DNA of 51,553 nucleotides from positions 1-51,553 of the forward strand of contig JAFYXO010000021.1 in assembly GCA_017546125.1 (NCBI GenBank). The letters are read 5' to 3'. Under the pieces are notes generated by a model. It saw nothing but the letters and a program-made list of their open reading frames with translations. It was not told where the DNA came from and did no database searches. Positions 27,636-37,705 of this stretch are shown here, in pieces (the stretch's first letter is position 1; each line of letters starts with the position of its first letter). A program made the translations under genes and the position numbers. Source of the DNA: Bacteroidales bacterium (GTDB lineage: Bacteria; Bacteroidota; Bacteroidia; Bacteroidales; UBA932).

Positions 27636-28946
27636 ATGAAAAATATAGTAGCAAATGTAGCGGGTCTTCAAATCGGAAGGGGTCTTCCGATAGTGATTCA
27701 AACCATGTGCAATTGTAACACAAATGACATAGAAGCGGCTGTAGCCCAATGCAATGCGATGAGGGATGCAGGTGCCCAGATGATCCGCCTTACCACCCAA
27801 GGACTCCGCGAGGTGGAGTCTCTCAAAGAGATCAAGAGGGTATTGCGCGAGCAAGGGAACAACACCCCACTCGTGGCAGACGTCCATTTCTCGTCAGAGG
27901 TGGCCATTGCGGTAGCGCAAGTGGCGGACAAGGTGAGAATCAACCCGGGCAACTTTGCTACTGAGCACGAAAAGGCGCAGCGCGATTTCAAACGCTTCAT
28001 TGAGGTGTGCCGCGAGCACAACACTGCAGTGAGGATCGGTATCAACCACGGATCCCTCGGAAAGAGGATTACCGAGCTCTATGGCAATACCGCAGAGGGT
28101 ATGAAGGAGGCGATGGTTGAGTGGGTGCAGATGTGCATTGCCGAGGATTTCTACAATGTGGTCCTCTCGCTCAAAGCGAGCAATACCGTCGTAATGGTGG
28201 AGGCCTACCGCCTCTTGAACCGTTGGATGGAGGAACAAGGGGTCATTTTCCCATTGCACCTTGGGGTCACTGAAGCAGGAAACGGGGATATGGGGAGGAT
28301 CAAATCTGCTGCAGCCCTCGCAACACTTCTACAGGATGGAATCGGCGAGACCATACGCGTCTCCCTCACCGAACCTCCGGTCAATGAATTGCCCGTGGCT
28401 GCCGCCATTGCATCATATTTCCAGGGCAATCCAAAGAGAAATACAAGTGGGGAAAATCCACAATTCTCATACTCGACACCCGATTGGGACACTTTCATCA
28501 TCGCAGCATCCTGCGAAATAGGGCCACTCTTGCTCGACCGCCGCATTGACGATTTCGGGATCGATTGCACTTGTGCAGGGGAGAAGGTCTCTGATGAGGC
28601 ACTCCAGGATTTCAAGGACAACCTCCTTCAGGCGACCCGCCGCCGCTTCACCAAATGCGAATATGTCGCTTGCCCAGGGTGCGGCAGGACCCTTTATAAC
28701 CTCGAAGAGACCTTCAATGAGGTGAAAAGGAGAACATCCCACCTCTCAGGCTATTGCATTGCAGTGATGGGTTGTATCGTGAACGGCCCCGGCGAGATGG
28801 CAGATGCCGACTACGGATATGTGGGTGAAGGGAAAGGGAAAGTGTCGATTTACCGCGGAAAAGAGGCTGTGATGCGCTCTGTACCGCAAGAGGAGGCGAT
28901 TGACGCCCTTCTCAATCTGATAGAGAATGACAAAAAGAACAAATAG
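27636..28946 (+). CDS. ispG: 4-hydroxy-3-methylbut-2-enyl diphosphate synthase (IspG), short-insert form
   Basis: A 436-residue enzyme of the MEP isoprenoid pathway, converting MEcPP to HMBPP with an Fe-S cluster. The N-terminal TIM barrel is of the plant/Bacteroidota type (LVADVHFSSEVAI, KVRINPGNFA, RIGINHGSLGKRI, LHLGVTEAGNGD). The C-terminal cluster domain has CPGC and GCIVNGPGE, giving the three Cys ligands and the conserved Glu. Bacteroidota enzymes usually carry a large A* domain between these parts and exceed 600 residues; here only about 75-85 residues lie between. I use the ATG at 27636, as the longer frame needs a TTG inside the upstream gene's end. Confidence 0.93.
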   Translation: MKNIVANVAGLQIGRGLPIVIQTMCNCNTNDIEAAVAQCNAMRDAGAQMIRLTTQGLREVESLKEIKRVLREQGNNTPLVADVHFSSEVAIAVAQVADKVRINPGNFATEHEKAQRDFKRFIEVCREHNTAVRIGINHGSLGKRITELYGNTAEGMKEAMVEWVQMCIAEDFYNVVLSLKASNTVVMVEAYRLLNRWMEEQGVIFPLHLGVTEAGNGDMGRIKSAAALATLLQDGIGETIRVSLTEPPVNELPVAAAIASYFQGNPKRNTSGENPQFSYSTPDWDTFIIAASCEIGPLLLDRRIDDFGIDCTCAGEKVSDEALQDFKDNLLQATRRRFTKCEYVACPGCGRTLYNLEETFNEVKRRTSHLSGYCIAVMGCIVNGPGEMADADYGYVGEGKGKVSIYRGKEAVMRSVPQEEAIDALLNLIENDKKNK

Positions 28947-28955
28947 TTAACCGAT

Positions 28956-30548
28956 ATGAAAAGATTTCTGCTAATTACATTGGGAGTGCTTGCCATCACT
29001 TTTGGCATGAGCGCCCAGAATGACATCGAGACAGGTAGCTGTACCTCGATCACAGTAGGTAAAAACGCCTCTACAGATGGCTCTACCATGACATCACACA
29101 CCTGCGATTCAGATTTCAGGACATGGATGAAGATGGAGCCACGTGTACAATACGAAAAAGGGGCTATGGAGAGTGTATACAAAGGACTTCTTCACACCGA
29201 CCTCCCCTGGGACAGAAGGACCGTAACCGAAGCCGGCAAAATCCCTGCACCTGAGGAGACCTACAAGTTTTTGAATACAGCATACCCTTGTATCAACGAG
29301 TACCAGCTCGCTATGGGTGAGACCACTACCGAGGGTCGTCCCGAGCTTGTAAACCCTGCAGGAATTTTCCAGATCGAAGAGCTTCAGAGAATAGCCCTCC
29401 AAAGGTGCAAAACTGCCCGCGAAGCTATCAAACTTATGGGTGAATTGGCACAGGAGTATGGTTACGGTGACTGGGCAGAGTGTCTTACCATCGTAGACAA
29501 AAATGAGGTATGGCACTTCGAGATAGCTGGTTCAGGCCCTGGCAAACCAAGTGCACTTTGGGCTGCACAGAGGGTTCCTGATGACCATGTCAGCGTCTCA
29601 GCCAACATCTCACGTATCGGACGTATCGAGTGGGACAATCCCGACTATTTCATGTACAGTTCAGACTTGAAGGAGCGCTCTAAAAAGCTTGGTTACTGGG
29701 ATGGCAAATCTGAGTTCAAGTTCCACAATGTGATCGACGGCAAAAAGCCTTTCGGTATCAGAGAATTCTTCATTCTCAGCACATTGGCACCATCACTGAA
29801 CCTTTCATTTGATGCTGAGGAGCTCCCTTTCTCTGTAAAACCTGAGGAGAAAGTGTCACCAGCCACCATCACTGCACTGCTCCGCTCTACCTACGAGGGT
29901 ACAGAATACGACATCACCAAAGATTTGTGGATAGATTTCAAAAGAAGAGTATGGAATCCATACGACAACTCTGTCACTGTTACAGATGAGCATATCACCC
30001 CGGCATCACCATTCATGTCCAATGAGATGAGAGCATTGCTCAACAGCATCAAACCCGATATCGCCCCTAACCAGAGGACCATCGCTGTGATCAGATGCTC
30101 TTATTCATTCGTTATCCAGACCAGAAACTGGCTCCCTGATGCAGTGGGTGGAGTGGTTTACTTCTCGTATGACAACCCTGCCCAGTCTCCACGTATCCCT
30201 ATCTACGCAGGCATCGACCAGATACACGAAGATTTCCAGGTTTGCGGTCAGCACGAATATCGCAAAGATGCAGCTATTTGGGCATACAGGGAGACCAACA
30301 GACTCTCAACCATAGACTGGAACAAAACCAGAAAACTGTTGGAAGATGAGGTGATGGCACTTGAAGCAAAAATGTTCAGATCAGGTGCATCTGTAGAGGC
30401 TGAGGCTGCCAAACTTATCGAAGAAGGAAAGGTAGAAGAGGCTCAAGAACTGCTCACCAGACATACCAATGACTTCGCATCGCTCACAATGCAGCGCTGG
30501 GAGGAATTAAAGGAAAAATTGTGGATGATTTTTGTCAGAAGTATGTAA
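28956..30548 (+). CDS. C69-family dipeptidase
   Basis: A 530-residue exported peptidase of family C69 (PF03577), Ntn-hydrolase fold. After a signal peptide (cleavage near SAQN) comes the segment TGSCTSITVGKNASTDGSTM, whose Cys29 is the likely catalytic N-terminal nucleophile after processing. Family landmarks GIFQIEELQRIALQRCKTAREAIKLM and GDWAECLTIVDKNEVWHFEIAGSGPGK follow. It should cleave dipeptides in the periplasm. It lies 9 bp after ispG. carA begins 25 bp after its stop with a separate candidate promoter. Confidence 0.9.
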   Translation: MKRFLLITLGVLAITFGMSAQNDIETGSCTSITVGKNASTDGSTMTSHTCDSDFRTWMKMEPRVQYEKGAMESVYKGLLHTDLPWDRRTVTEAGKIPAPEETYKFLNTAYPCINEYQLAMGETTTEGRPELVNPAGIFQIEELQRIALQRCKTAREAIKLMGELAQEYGYGDWAECLTIVDKNEVWHFEIAGSGPGKPSALWAAQRVPDDHVSVSANISRIGRIEWDNPDYFMYSSDLKERSKKLGYWDGKSEFKFHNVIDGKKPFGIREFFILSTLAPSLNLSFDAEELPFSVKPEEKVSPATITALLRSTYEGTEYDITKDLWIDFKRRVWNPYDNSVTVTDEHITPASPFMSNEMRALLNSIKPDIAPNQRTIAVIRCSYSFVIQTRNWLPDAVGGVVYFSYDNPAQSPRIPIYAGIDQIHEDFQVCGQHEYRKDAAIWAYRETNRLSTIDWNKTRKLLEDEVMALEAKMFRSGASVEAEAAKLIEEGKVEEAQELLTRHTNDFASLTMQRWEELKEKLWMIFVRSM

Positions 30549-30565
30549 AAAAACTCTTACATTTG
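30531..30565 (+). promoter_or_regulatory. Candidate promoter for carA-carB
   Basis: TTTG (30531-30534) and TACATTTG (30558-30565) match the -33 and -7 boxes with a 23-nt spacer. The leader before the carA ATG at 30574 would be only a few nt. Confidence 0.4.
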
Positions 30566-30573
30566 TGTTCAAT

Positions 30574-31620
30574 ATGAAAGAAGCAGTATTACATCTAGAG
30601 AATGGCCTTGAATTTCAGGGCTATTCATTTGGTTATGAGTTCCTTGCCGAAGGTGAAGTAGTTTTCTGCACCTCTATGGTAGGATATCCCGAATCTCTAA
30701 CCGATCCCACTTATGAGGGACAAATCCTATGTATAACCTATCCACTTATCGGTAACTACGGTATTCCTGATGACAATAAGGAGAATGGAATATCACTTAA
30801 CTACGAATCTGACAAGATTCACGTGAAAGGTGTTATCGTGCTTGACTACTCATTCAACTACAGTCACTGGAACGCAGTCAAGAGTCTTGACCAATGGTTA
30901 AAAGAGAACAAAATCCCTGGTATCTACGGTGTGGACACCCGCGAGGTGACCAAATATCTCCGCGACAACGGGACTCAGCTTGGTGCCATTGTTCCAAGAG
31001 GCTTCAACACCCCTACCAAATTCTACAACCCTAACCTTGAGAACCAGGTGGCTAAAGTGAGCTGCCCTGAGGTGATCAAATATGGCAAAGAGGGTAGCAA
31101 GAGAGTTGTTCTTGTAGACTGCGGTGTAAAAAACAGCATTCTTCGCAAACTTGTAAACAAAGATATCGAGTTGGTCCGTGTTCCATGGGACTACGACTTC
31201 AATACACTTGAATATGATGGAGTGATCGTTTCAAACGGTCCTGGTAACCCTGACTTCTGTGCAGAGACCATCAAAAACATCCAGGTGGCTATGGAGAAAA
31301 AGAAACCTGTATTCGGTATCTGTATGGGTAACCAGCTACTTGCCAAAGCTGCAGGTGCCACCACATACAAACTCCCTTACGGCCACAGAAGCAACAACCA
31401 GCCTGTACGTATGGCAGGAACAGAGAGATGCTTCATCACATCACAGAACCACGGCTACGCTGTAGACCACAGCTCACTTGGTTCAGACTGGGAACCATAC
31501 TTCATCAACATGAACGATGGTTCAAACGAAGGTATCAGACATAAGAGCGGATTGTTCTTCTCAGTCCAATTCCACCCTGAGACCAATTTCCTATTTGACG
31601 ACTTCCTAAATCTACTATAG
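30574..31620 (+). CDS. carA: Carbamoyl-phosphate synthase small subunit
   Basis: A 348-residue glutaminase subunit, supplying ammonia to CarB for carbamoyl phosphate used in pyrimidine and arginine synthesis. The N-terminal CPSase_sm_chain domain (LENGLEFQGYSFG, GMVGYPESLTDPTYEGQ-like region) is followed by a class I glutamine amidotransferase domain with the nucleophile Cys in GICMGNQLL and the His-Glu pair in HPETN. I start it at the ATG at 30574; the longer frame begins with TTG inside the C69 gene. carB follows after 6 bp. Confidence 0.96.
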   Translation: MKEAVLHLENGLEFQGYSFGYEFLAEGEVVFCTSMVGYPESLTDPTYEGQILCITYPLIGNYGIPDDNKENGISLNYESDKIHVKGVIVLDYSFNYSHWNAVKSLDQWLKENKIPGIYGVDTREVTKYLRDNGTQLGAIVPRGFNTPTKFYNPNLENQVAKVSCPEVIKYGKEGSKRVVLVDCGVKNSILRKLVNKDIELVRVPWDYDFNTLEYDGVIVSNGPGNPDFCAETIKNIQVAMEKKKPVFGICMGNQLLAKAAGATTYKLPYGHRSNNQPVRMAGTERCFITSQNHGYAVDHSSLGSDWEPYFINMNDGSNEGIRHKSGLFFSVQFHPETNFLFDDFLNLL

Positions 31621-31626
31621 AACACT

Positions 31627-34600
31627 ATGGACAAAAGCATTAAAAAAGTTATTCTCCTTGGTTCAGGAGCCCTAAAGATTGGTGAAGCTGGTGAGTTCGA
31701 CTACTCAGGTTCTCAAGCGATCAAAGCGATGAGAGAAGAGGGTATCGAGACCATCCTTATCAACCCAAACATCGCTACAGTTCAGACATCTGAAGGTGTT
31801 GCAGACAAGATCTACTTCCTACCTGTAACCCCATTCTATGTAGAGAAAGTCATCCAGAAAGAGAAACCACAAGGTATCCTCCTTGCATTCGGTGGTCAGA
31901 CTGCACTTAACTGCGGTGTGAAACTTTACGAGCAAGGTATCCTTGAAAAATATAACCTTAAAGTGCTCGGTACCCCTGTCCAATCGATTATGGACACTGA
32001 GGACCGTGAACTTTTCGTTAAGAAACTTGATGAGATCGATGTAAAGACCATCAAGAGCCACGCAGTAGAGAATATCGAGGACGCTGTCGCTTCTGCAGCT
32101 GAACTTGGATATCCTGTCATCATCCGTGCAGCTTACGCACTTGGAGGTCTTGGCAGCGGTTTCTGCGACAACGAAGAGGAACTTCGCAAACTTGCAGAGA
32201 AATCTTTCTCTTACTCACCACAGGTACTTGTTGAGAAATCTCTGAAAGGCTGGAAAGAGATCGAGTTTGAGGTGATGCGTGACCGCTTCGACAACTGTAT
32301 CGCAGTCTGCAACATGGAGAACTTCGACCCACTTGGTATCCACACCGGTGAGAGTATCGTAGTGGCACCTTGCCAGACATTGACCAACCAGGAGGTGGCA
32401 AAACTTCGTGAACTTGCCATCCGTATCGTAAAACACGTTGGTATCGTTGGTGAGTGTAACGTCCAATTCGCATTCGACACACATTCAGAAGATTATAGAG
32501 TTATTGAGGTTAACGCCCGTCTTAGCCGTTCATCAGCACTGGCTTCTAAAGCTACCGGTTATCCATTGGCTTTCGTAGCTGCAAAACTTGGCTTGGGTTA
32601 CGGTCTGTTCGATCTTAAGAACTCAGTTACCAAGACTACCCCTGCATTCTTCGAGCCTACACTTGACTATGTGGTTTGTAAGATCCCACGTTGGGACCTC
32701 AGCAAATTCCACGGCGTGTCACGTGAGATCGGCAGTAGCATGAAGAGTGTCGGTGAGGTGATGTCTATCGGCCGCACATTCGAAGAGACCATCCAGAAAG
32801 GTCTCCGTATGATCGGTCAGGGTGCTCACGGTTTTGTAGCCAACAAAGAGATCGTAGTAGAGGATATCGACAAAGCTCTCCGTCAGCCTACCGACAAACG
32901 TATCTTCGTCATCTCAAAAGCATTCAATGCAGGCTATACAGTAGAGCAAATACACGAACTTACCAAAATCGACAGATGGTTCCTTGACAAACTTTACAAC
33001 ATCAAGACCACTGCAGATGAACTTCGTGCCCTGAATTCACTTGAAGAGGTAGATTTTGAACTTCTCAAGAGGGCTAAATGTCAGGGTTTCTCAGACTTCC
33101 AGGTAGGTCGTCTTGTACTTAAAGACTCTATCGACGGTGAAGAGATGGCTATGGCCGTAAGAAACTACAGAAAAGGTTTCGGTCTTGCCCCTGTAGTTAA
33201 ACAGATCGACACATTGGCTGCAGAGTATCCAGCTCAAGCAAACTACTTGTACTTGACATACAACGGTACTAAATCTGATGTGGACTTCAAGGGTGACCGC
33301 AAGTCTATCATCGTACTTGGTTCTGGTGCTTACCGTATCGGTAGCTCTGTAGAGTTCGACTGGTGTAGTGTGAATGCACTTCAAACCATCAGAAAATCTG
33401 GCTGGAGAGGTGTGATGATCAACTACAACCCTGAGACTGTATCTACTGACTACGATATGTGCGACAGACTATACTTCGATGAGCTTACATTCGAAAGGGT
33501 AATGGATATCCACGACCTTGAGAATCCTCACGGTATGGTGGTATCTGTAGGTGGTCAGATCCCTAACAACTTGGCTATCCGTCTCGATGCAAACGGTGTT
33601 AACCTTCTTGGTACATCAGCAAGCAGCATCGACAACGCTGAGGACAGACACAAATTCTCATCATTGATGGATGAGCTTGGCATCGACCAGCCAAAATGGA
33701 AAGAGCTTACATCACTCAGTGATATCCATAAATTTGTAGAGCAGGTGGGTTATCCTGTATTGGTTCGCCCTTCATACGTACTTTCAGGTGCAGCTATGAA
33801 TGTCTGCTCAAACGACAAGGAGCTTGAAGAGTTCTTGTCACTTGCAGCAAATGTATCTAAGAAACACCCTGTGGTGGTTAGCGAATTTGTAAGACACGCT
33901 AAAGAGATCGAATTTGATGCAGTAGCTGAAAATGGTAAAGTTATCGCGTACGCTATCTCTGAGCACATTGAGTTTGCAGGTGTACACTCAGGTGACGCTA
34001 CCATCCAGTTCCCTCCTCAGAAACTTTATGTGGAGACTGCACGCAGAATCAAGAAGATCGCCCGCAAGACTGCTGAAGCCCTTAAGATTTCAGGTCCTTT
34101 CAACATGCAGTTCCTTGCCAAGGAGAACGACATCAAAGTTATCGAGTGTAACCTTAGAGCTTCACGAAGCTTCCCATTCGTATCCAAAGTTCTTAAGATC
34201 AACTTCATCGAACTTGCTACCAAAGTTATGATCGGTGAAGAGGTTACCCCTCCTGCCAAGAGTGCATTTGACTTGGATTATGTAGGTATCAAAGCTTCTC
34301 AGTTCTCATTTGCAAGACTTCAGAAAGCTGACCCTATCCTTGGTGTTGATATGGCATCTACCGGTGAAGTGGGTTGTATCGGTGACAATACCGATGAGGC
34401 TATCCTCAAATCTATGCTTTCAGTAGGTTACTCTATCCCTAAGAAGAATATCCTTATCTCTTCAGGTGATGCAAAACAGAAAGCAGAGCTTCTCAAAGCT
34501 TGCAGACTGCTTGCAGACAAAGGGTACACTATCTACGCTACAGGCGGTTCTCACAAATATTTGAGCGAGAACAACATCCCTTCTATCAGAGCTTACTGGC

Positions 34601-34848
34601 CAACTGAAGAGGGCAACGAGCCACAAGCTCTCGAAATGCTACAGAACAAGCAGATCGATATGGTGATCAATATCCCTAAGAATATGACCCATACCGAGCT
34701 TACAAATGGCTATAGAATCAGACGCGCCGCTGTAGACTTCAACATTCCGCTTATAACAAATACCAGACTTGCTTCGGCATTCATCATCTCGTTCTGCAAC
34801 ATGACAGAGGATGAAATCGAAATAAAGAGCTGGGACGAATACAAATAG
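31627..34848 (+). CDS. carB: Carbamoyl-phosphate synthase large subunit
   Basis: A 1073-residue synthase subunit, full length for the family. Two homologous ATP-grasp halves are visible, each with its pre-ATP-grasp start (LGSGALKIGEAGEFDYSGSQA near residue 11 and LGSGAYRIGSSVEFDWCSVNAL near residue 562) and its catalytic core (ECNVQFAF ... NARLSRSSALASKATGYPLA; FNMQFLAK ... ECNLRASRSFPFVSK). The C-terminal MGS-like regulatory domain follows from about residue 930. Overlap-like spacing with carA shows one transcript. A terminator lies directly after the stop codon. Confidence 0.97.
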   Translation: MDKSIKKVILLGSGALKIGEAGEFDYSGSQAIKAMREEGIETILINPNIATVQTSEGVADKIYFLPVTPFYVEKVIQKEKPQGILLAFGGQTALNCGVKLYEQGILEKYNLKVLGTPVQSIMDTEDRELFVKKLDEIDVKTIKSHAVENIEDAVASAAELGYPVIIRAAYALGGLGSGFCDNEEELRKLAEKSFSYSPQVLVEKSLKGWKEIEFEVMRDRFDNCIAVCNMENFDPLGIHTGESIVVAPCQTLTNQEVAKLRELAIRIVKHVGIVGECNVQFAFDTHSEDYRVIEVNARLSRSSALASKATGYPLAFVAAKLGLGYGLFDLKNSVTKTTPAFFEPTLDYVVCKIPRWDLSKFHGVSREIGSSMKSVGEVMSIGRTFEETIQKGLRMIGQGAHGFVANKEIVVEDIDKALRQPTDKRIFVISKAFNAGYTVEQIHELTKIDRWFLDKLYNIKTTADELRALNSLEEVDFELLKRAKCQGFSDFQVGRLVLKDSIDGEEMAMAVRNYRKGFGLAPVVKQIDTLAAEYPAQANYLYLTYNGTKSDVDFKGDRKSIIVLGSGAYRIGSSVEFDWCSVNALQTIRKSGWRGVMINYNPETVSTDYDMCDRLYFDELTFERVMDIHDLENPHGMVVSVGGQIPNNLAIRLDANGVNLLGTSASSIDNAEDRHKFSSLMDELGIDQPKWKELTSLSDIHKFVEQVGYPVLVRPSYVLSGAAMNVCSNDKELEEFLSLAANVSKKHPVVVSEFVRHAKEIEFDAVAENGKVIAYAISEHIEFAGVHSGDATIQFPPQKLYVETARRIKKIARKTAEALKISGPFNMQFLAKENDIKVIECNLRASRSFPFVSKVLKINFIELATKVMIGEEVTPPAKSAFDLDYVGIKASQFSFARLQKADPILGVDMASTGEVGCIGDNTDEAILKSMLSVGYSIPKKNILISSGDAKQKAELLKACRLLADKGYTIYATGGSHKYLSENNIPSIRAYWPTEEGNEPQALEMLQNKQIDMVINIPKNMTHTELTNGYRIRRAAVDFNIPLITNTRLASAFIISFCNMTEDEIEIKSWDEYK

Positions 34849-34858
34849 TAAATGTTCA

Positions 34859-34887
34859 CCCCACGGGCCTATGTTCGTGGGGTTTAT
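34859..34887 (+). terminator. Rho-independent terminator after carB
   Basis: CCCCACG (34859-34865) and CGTGGGG (34876-34882) form a 7-bp stem with a 10-nt loop, followed by TTTATT. It begins 11 nt past the stop codon and ends 12 nt before the SulP start, so some read-through is likely. Confidence 0.7.
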
Positions 34888-34898
34888 TATGAAAAGTA

Positions 34899-36599
34899 AT
34901 GCGTTTCTCATTTAGACCTAAAATTTTTGATCTTTTCCAGAAAGGAAAGTACACTATGGATGACTTCCGCGCAGACTTGATTGCCGGAGTTATTGTCGGA
35001 ATTATTGCTTTGCCGCTCGCTATTGCGTTTGGTATTTCGTCAGGTGTTTCCCCTCAGCAGGGTCTTATCACTGCTATCGTGGCCGGCTTCCTGATGTCGT
35101 TTTTGGGTGGTACCTACTCTTTGATCGGTGGTCCTACAGGTGCATTCATCGTGATTATTTACGGTATTGTCACCAAATTCGGTATGGACGGACTTATCAT
35201 TGCTACAGCCATGGCAGGTATAATGCTTGTGCTGATGGGTGTGTTCAAACTCGGAACCCTTATCAAATTCATCCCATATCCTATCATCGTCGGATTCACC
35301 TCAGGTATCGCTGTGGTTATCTTCTCGACACAGATCAAGGACTTCTTCGGCCTTCAGATCGAGAGTGTCCCATCTGGCTTTTTGGAGCAATGGAAGTGCT
35401 ACTTCCACCATTTTGGCACCATCAAGCTCTCTGAAACACTTCTTGGTCTTGTCTGCCTGTTGGTATGTATTTTCTGGCCTAAGGTGACCAAAAAGGTCCC
35501 TGGCTCACTTATAGCTATTGTAGTGGGTATCATCGCTTCAGTGGTAGCCACCAAAGTGGACGGAATCTCATTCCTTACCATTGGCGACAAATTCCCTGAG
35601 CTTGCAGGCGGATTGGCATTCCCTACCCCATCGCTCCCTGCAATCAACATTGACACCATCCAGGAGCTTTTCTCACCGGCGATTACCATTGCACTTTTGT
35701 GCGCCATTGAGTCTTTGATGGCAGCAATGGTGGCAGATGGTGTGACCGGCAAAAAACACGACTCAAACACTGAGCTTATCGGCCAGGGTGTTGCCAACAT
35801 CGTAACCCCTTTCTTCGGAGGTATCCCTGCCACAGGCGCACTTGCCAGAACTATGGCAAACATCAACAACGGAGGTCGCACCCCTATTGCAGGTATTGTA
35901 CACGCAGTGGTGCTATTGGTTATCTTCCTGTTCCTATTGCCTTACGCTGTGTATATCCCACTATCTTGCCTTGCAGCTATCCTTGTGATGGTAGCATACA
36001 ATATGTCTGAGTGGAGAACCTTCAAATACCTTCTAAAAGGTGAGAAGACCGATGTGTCTGTGCTACTTATCACCTTCTTCCTAACTGTAATTATCGACCT
36101 TACTGTCGCTATCGAAGTGGGTATGCTTTTGGCTGTTATCCTATTCGTAAAACGTGTAAGCGAGACCACCAATATCAATGTTATGGGCAAGGATCCTATC
36201 GCCGCTACCGAGAATGTGGAGGTGATCAACCCCACCGATACCCAATATCTTGATATCCCTGACGGTGTAGAGGTATACGAGATCGACGGTCCTTTCTTCT
36301 TCGGTCTTGCATCGAAAATAGATGAGTTCGACAGATTCAGAGGCGAGAAACTTAAAGTGAGGGTAATACGTATGAGAAGGGTACCTTTTATGGACTCTAC
36401 AGGTCTCAACAACTTGCGTAACCTATACCAACGCTCTAAGAAAGAGGGTATCCAGATGGTACTTTCAGGTGTTACCGAGAAAGTTCACGCCACACTACGC
36501 AAATCCGGCTTTGCCAACGAGATCGGTGAAGAGAATATCCTTCCACATATCACCCCAGCTATGAAGAGGGCTTCAGAACTACTTAATGCAAATAATTAA
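34899..36599 (+). CDS. SulP-family anion transporter with STAS domain
   Basis: A 566-residue inner-membrane transporter of the SLC26/SulP family. The membrane domain shows the signature DLIAGVIVGIIALPLAIAFGISSGVSPQQGL (residues 26-56), the GPTGAFIVIIYGI segment and around a dozen or more hydrophobic stretches. A cytoplasmic STAS domain occupies the last 115 residues (VEVYEIDGPFFFGLASKI, RMRRVPFMDSTGLNNL). Members carry sulfate, bicarbonate or dicarboxylates; the substrate cannot be told here. No carbonic anhydrase gene is adjacent. Confidence 0.92.
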   Translation: MRFSFRPKIFDLFQKGKYTMDDFRADLIAGVIVGIIALPLAIAFGISSGVSPQQGLITAIVAGFLMSFLGGTYSLIGGPTGAFIVIIYGIVTKFGMDGLIIATAMAGIMLVLMGVFKLGTLIKFIPYPIIVGFTSGIAVVIFSTQIKDFFGLQIESVPSGFLEQWKCYFHHFGTIKLSETLLGLVCLLVCIFWPKVTKKVPGSLIAIVVGIIASVVATKVDGISFLTIGDKFPELAGGLAFPTPSLPAINIDTIQELFSPAITIALLCAIESLMAAMVADGVTGKKHDSNTELIGQGVANIVTPFFGGIPATGALARTMANINNGGRTPIAGIVHAVVLLVIFLFLLPYAVYIPLSCLAAILVMVAYNMSEWRTFKYLLKGEKTDVSVLLITFFLTVIIDLTVAIEVGMLLAVILFVKRVSETTNINVMGKDPIAATENVEVINPTDTQYLDIPDGVEVYEIDGPFFFGLASKIDEFDRFRGEKLKVRVIRMRRVPFMDSTGLNNLRNLYQRSKKEGIQMVLSGVTEKVHATLRKSGFANEIGEENILPHITPAMKRASELLNANN

Positions 36600-36612
36600 A
36601 ACAATATAGATT

Positions 36613-37266
36613 ATGAAATTTTTTCTAGACACTGCTAACCTTGAGCAAATCAAAGAGGCACAAAGCCTTGGTATCCTTGACGGTGTAACCACTAACCCTT
36701 CTCTAATGGCTAAAGAGGGTATCAAAGGTCAGGAGAACATCCTTAAACACTATGCTGACATCTGCGAAATCGTAGACGGTGACGTTAGTGCTGAGGTTCT
36801 TTCTACCACATACGAGGAGATGATCAAAGAGGGTGAAGAGCTTTCTAAAATCAACCCTCAAATCTGCGTAAAACTCCCTTGTACTATCGATGGTATCAAA
36901 GCTGTGAAATATTTCTCATCTCGCGGCATCAAGACCAACTGTACTTTGGTGTTCTCTGTAGGTCAAGCCCTTCTTGCTGCCAAAGCTGGTGCTACTTATG
37001 TATCACCTTTCGTAGGCCGTCTTGACGATATCTCTACAGATGGTATCGGTCTTGTAGCTCAGATCGTGGATGTATACAACACTTACGGTTACCAGACACA
37101 AGTACTTGCAGCTTCTATCCGTCATACCCAACACATTATCCAATGTCTTGAGGTAGGTGCAGATGTGGCTACATGTCCTCTTAAAGCTATCCTTGGTCTT
37201 ATCAACCACCCTCTAACTGACAAGGGTCTTGAGACTTTCATCAAGGACGCTGCTAAAATGGTATAA
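36613..37266 (+). CDS. Transaldolase / fructose-6-phosphate aldolase family protein
   Basis: A 217-residue protein of the small (TalC/FSA-type) transaldolase class. It begins [16 protein letters not shown] with [13 protein letters not shown], followed by the Schiff-base Lys in [39 protein letters not shown] and the C-terminal [20 protein letters not shown]. It probably works as transaldolase in the pentose phosphate pathway; aldolase activity cannot be excluded from sequence. Its stop overlaps the next gene's ATG by one base. Confidence 0.92.
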   Translation: MKFFLDTANLEQIKEAQSLGILDGVTTNPSLMAKEGIKGQENILKHYADICEIVDGDVSAEVLSTTYEEMIKEGEELSKINPQICVKLPCTIDGIKAVKYFSSRGIKTNCTLVFSVGQALLAAKAGATYVSPFVGRLDDISTDGIGLVAQIVDVYNTYGYQTQVLAASIRHTQHIIQCLEVGADVATCPLKAILGLINHPLTDKGLETFIKDAAKMV

Positions 37267-37703
37267 TGAACCGCAGTGCAAGCATATTAGTAAAAGTACT
37301 GTTCCTAATATATGTAGGAATGGTACTTTTCTTTTGTTTTTTCAACTTCTCCATGCCGGACATGGAGTTGCCCCAGTATTTTTTGGGTATCAGGATTGAC
37401 CGTTACTTCCACTTCATAATGTTCCTCCCCTACCCGTTTATTGGTTGGCTTACCTACAGGTATTCCCGTCATGTAGGTAAATATAAGGAGTTTGCCACCA
37501 GTCTCACATTTGTGACAGGTCTGTTGTTTGCCGTGGCTACAGAATTGGCTCAAAAGTATCTTTTCGAGCCAAGGGCCGGGGAGTTCCTCGATTTCGTGGC
37601 AGACTGCTGTGGCATTATTGTTGGTACCATCGTGGTACGATTTATAGGTGAGTGGATGATAAGTGTAGTGGAGAGAATAGTAAAAGATAAAAAAGAGATA
37701 TAG
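37266..37703 (+). CDS. VanZ-like membrane protein
   Basis: A 145-residue protein with four hydrophobic segments in the VanZ-like pattern: an N-terminal membrane segment, a loop with DRYFHFIMFLPYPFIGWLTYR, then FVTGLLFAVATELAQKYLF and a conserved acidic RAGEFLDFVADCCGIIVGTIV. VanZ-like proteins are common in Bacteroidota and their role outside teicoplanin resistance is unknown. Translationally coupled to the transaldolase gene by a TAATG overlap. Confidence 0.8.
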   Translation: MNRSASILVKVLFLIYVGMVLFFCFFNFSMPDMELPQYFLGIRIDRYFHFIMFLPYPFIGWLTYRYSRHVGKYKEFATSLTFVTGLLFAVATELAQKYLFEPRAGEFLDFVADCCGIIVGTIVVRFIGEWMISVVERIVKDKKEI

Positions 37704-37705
37704 TT

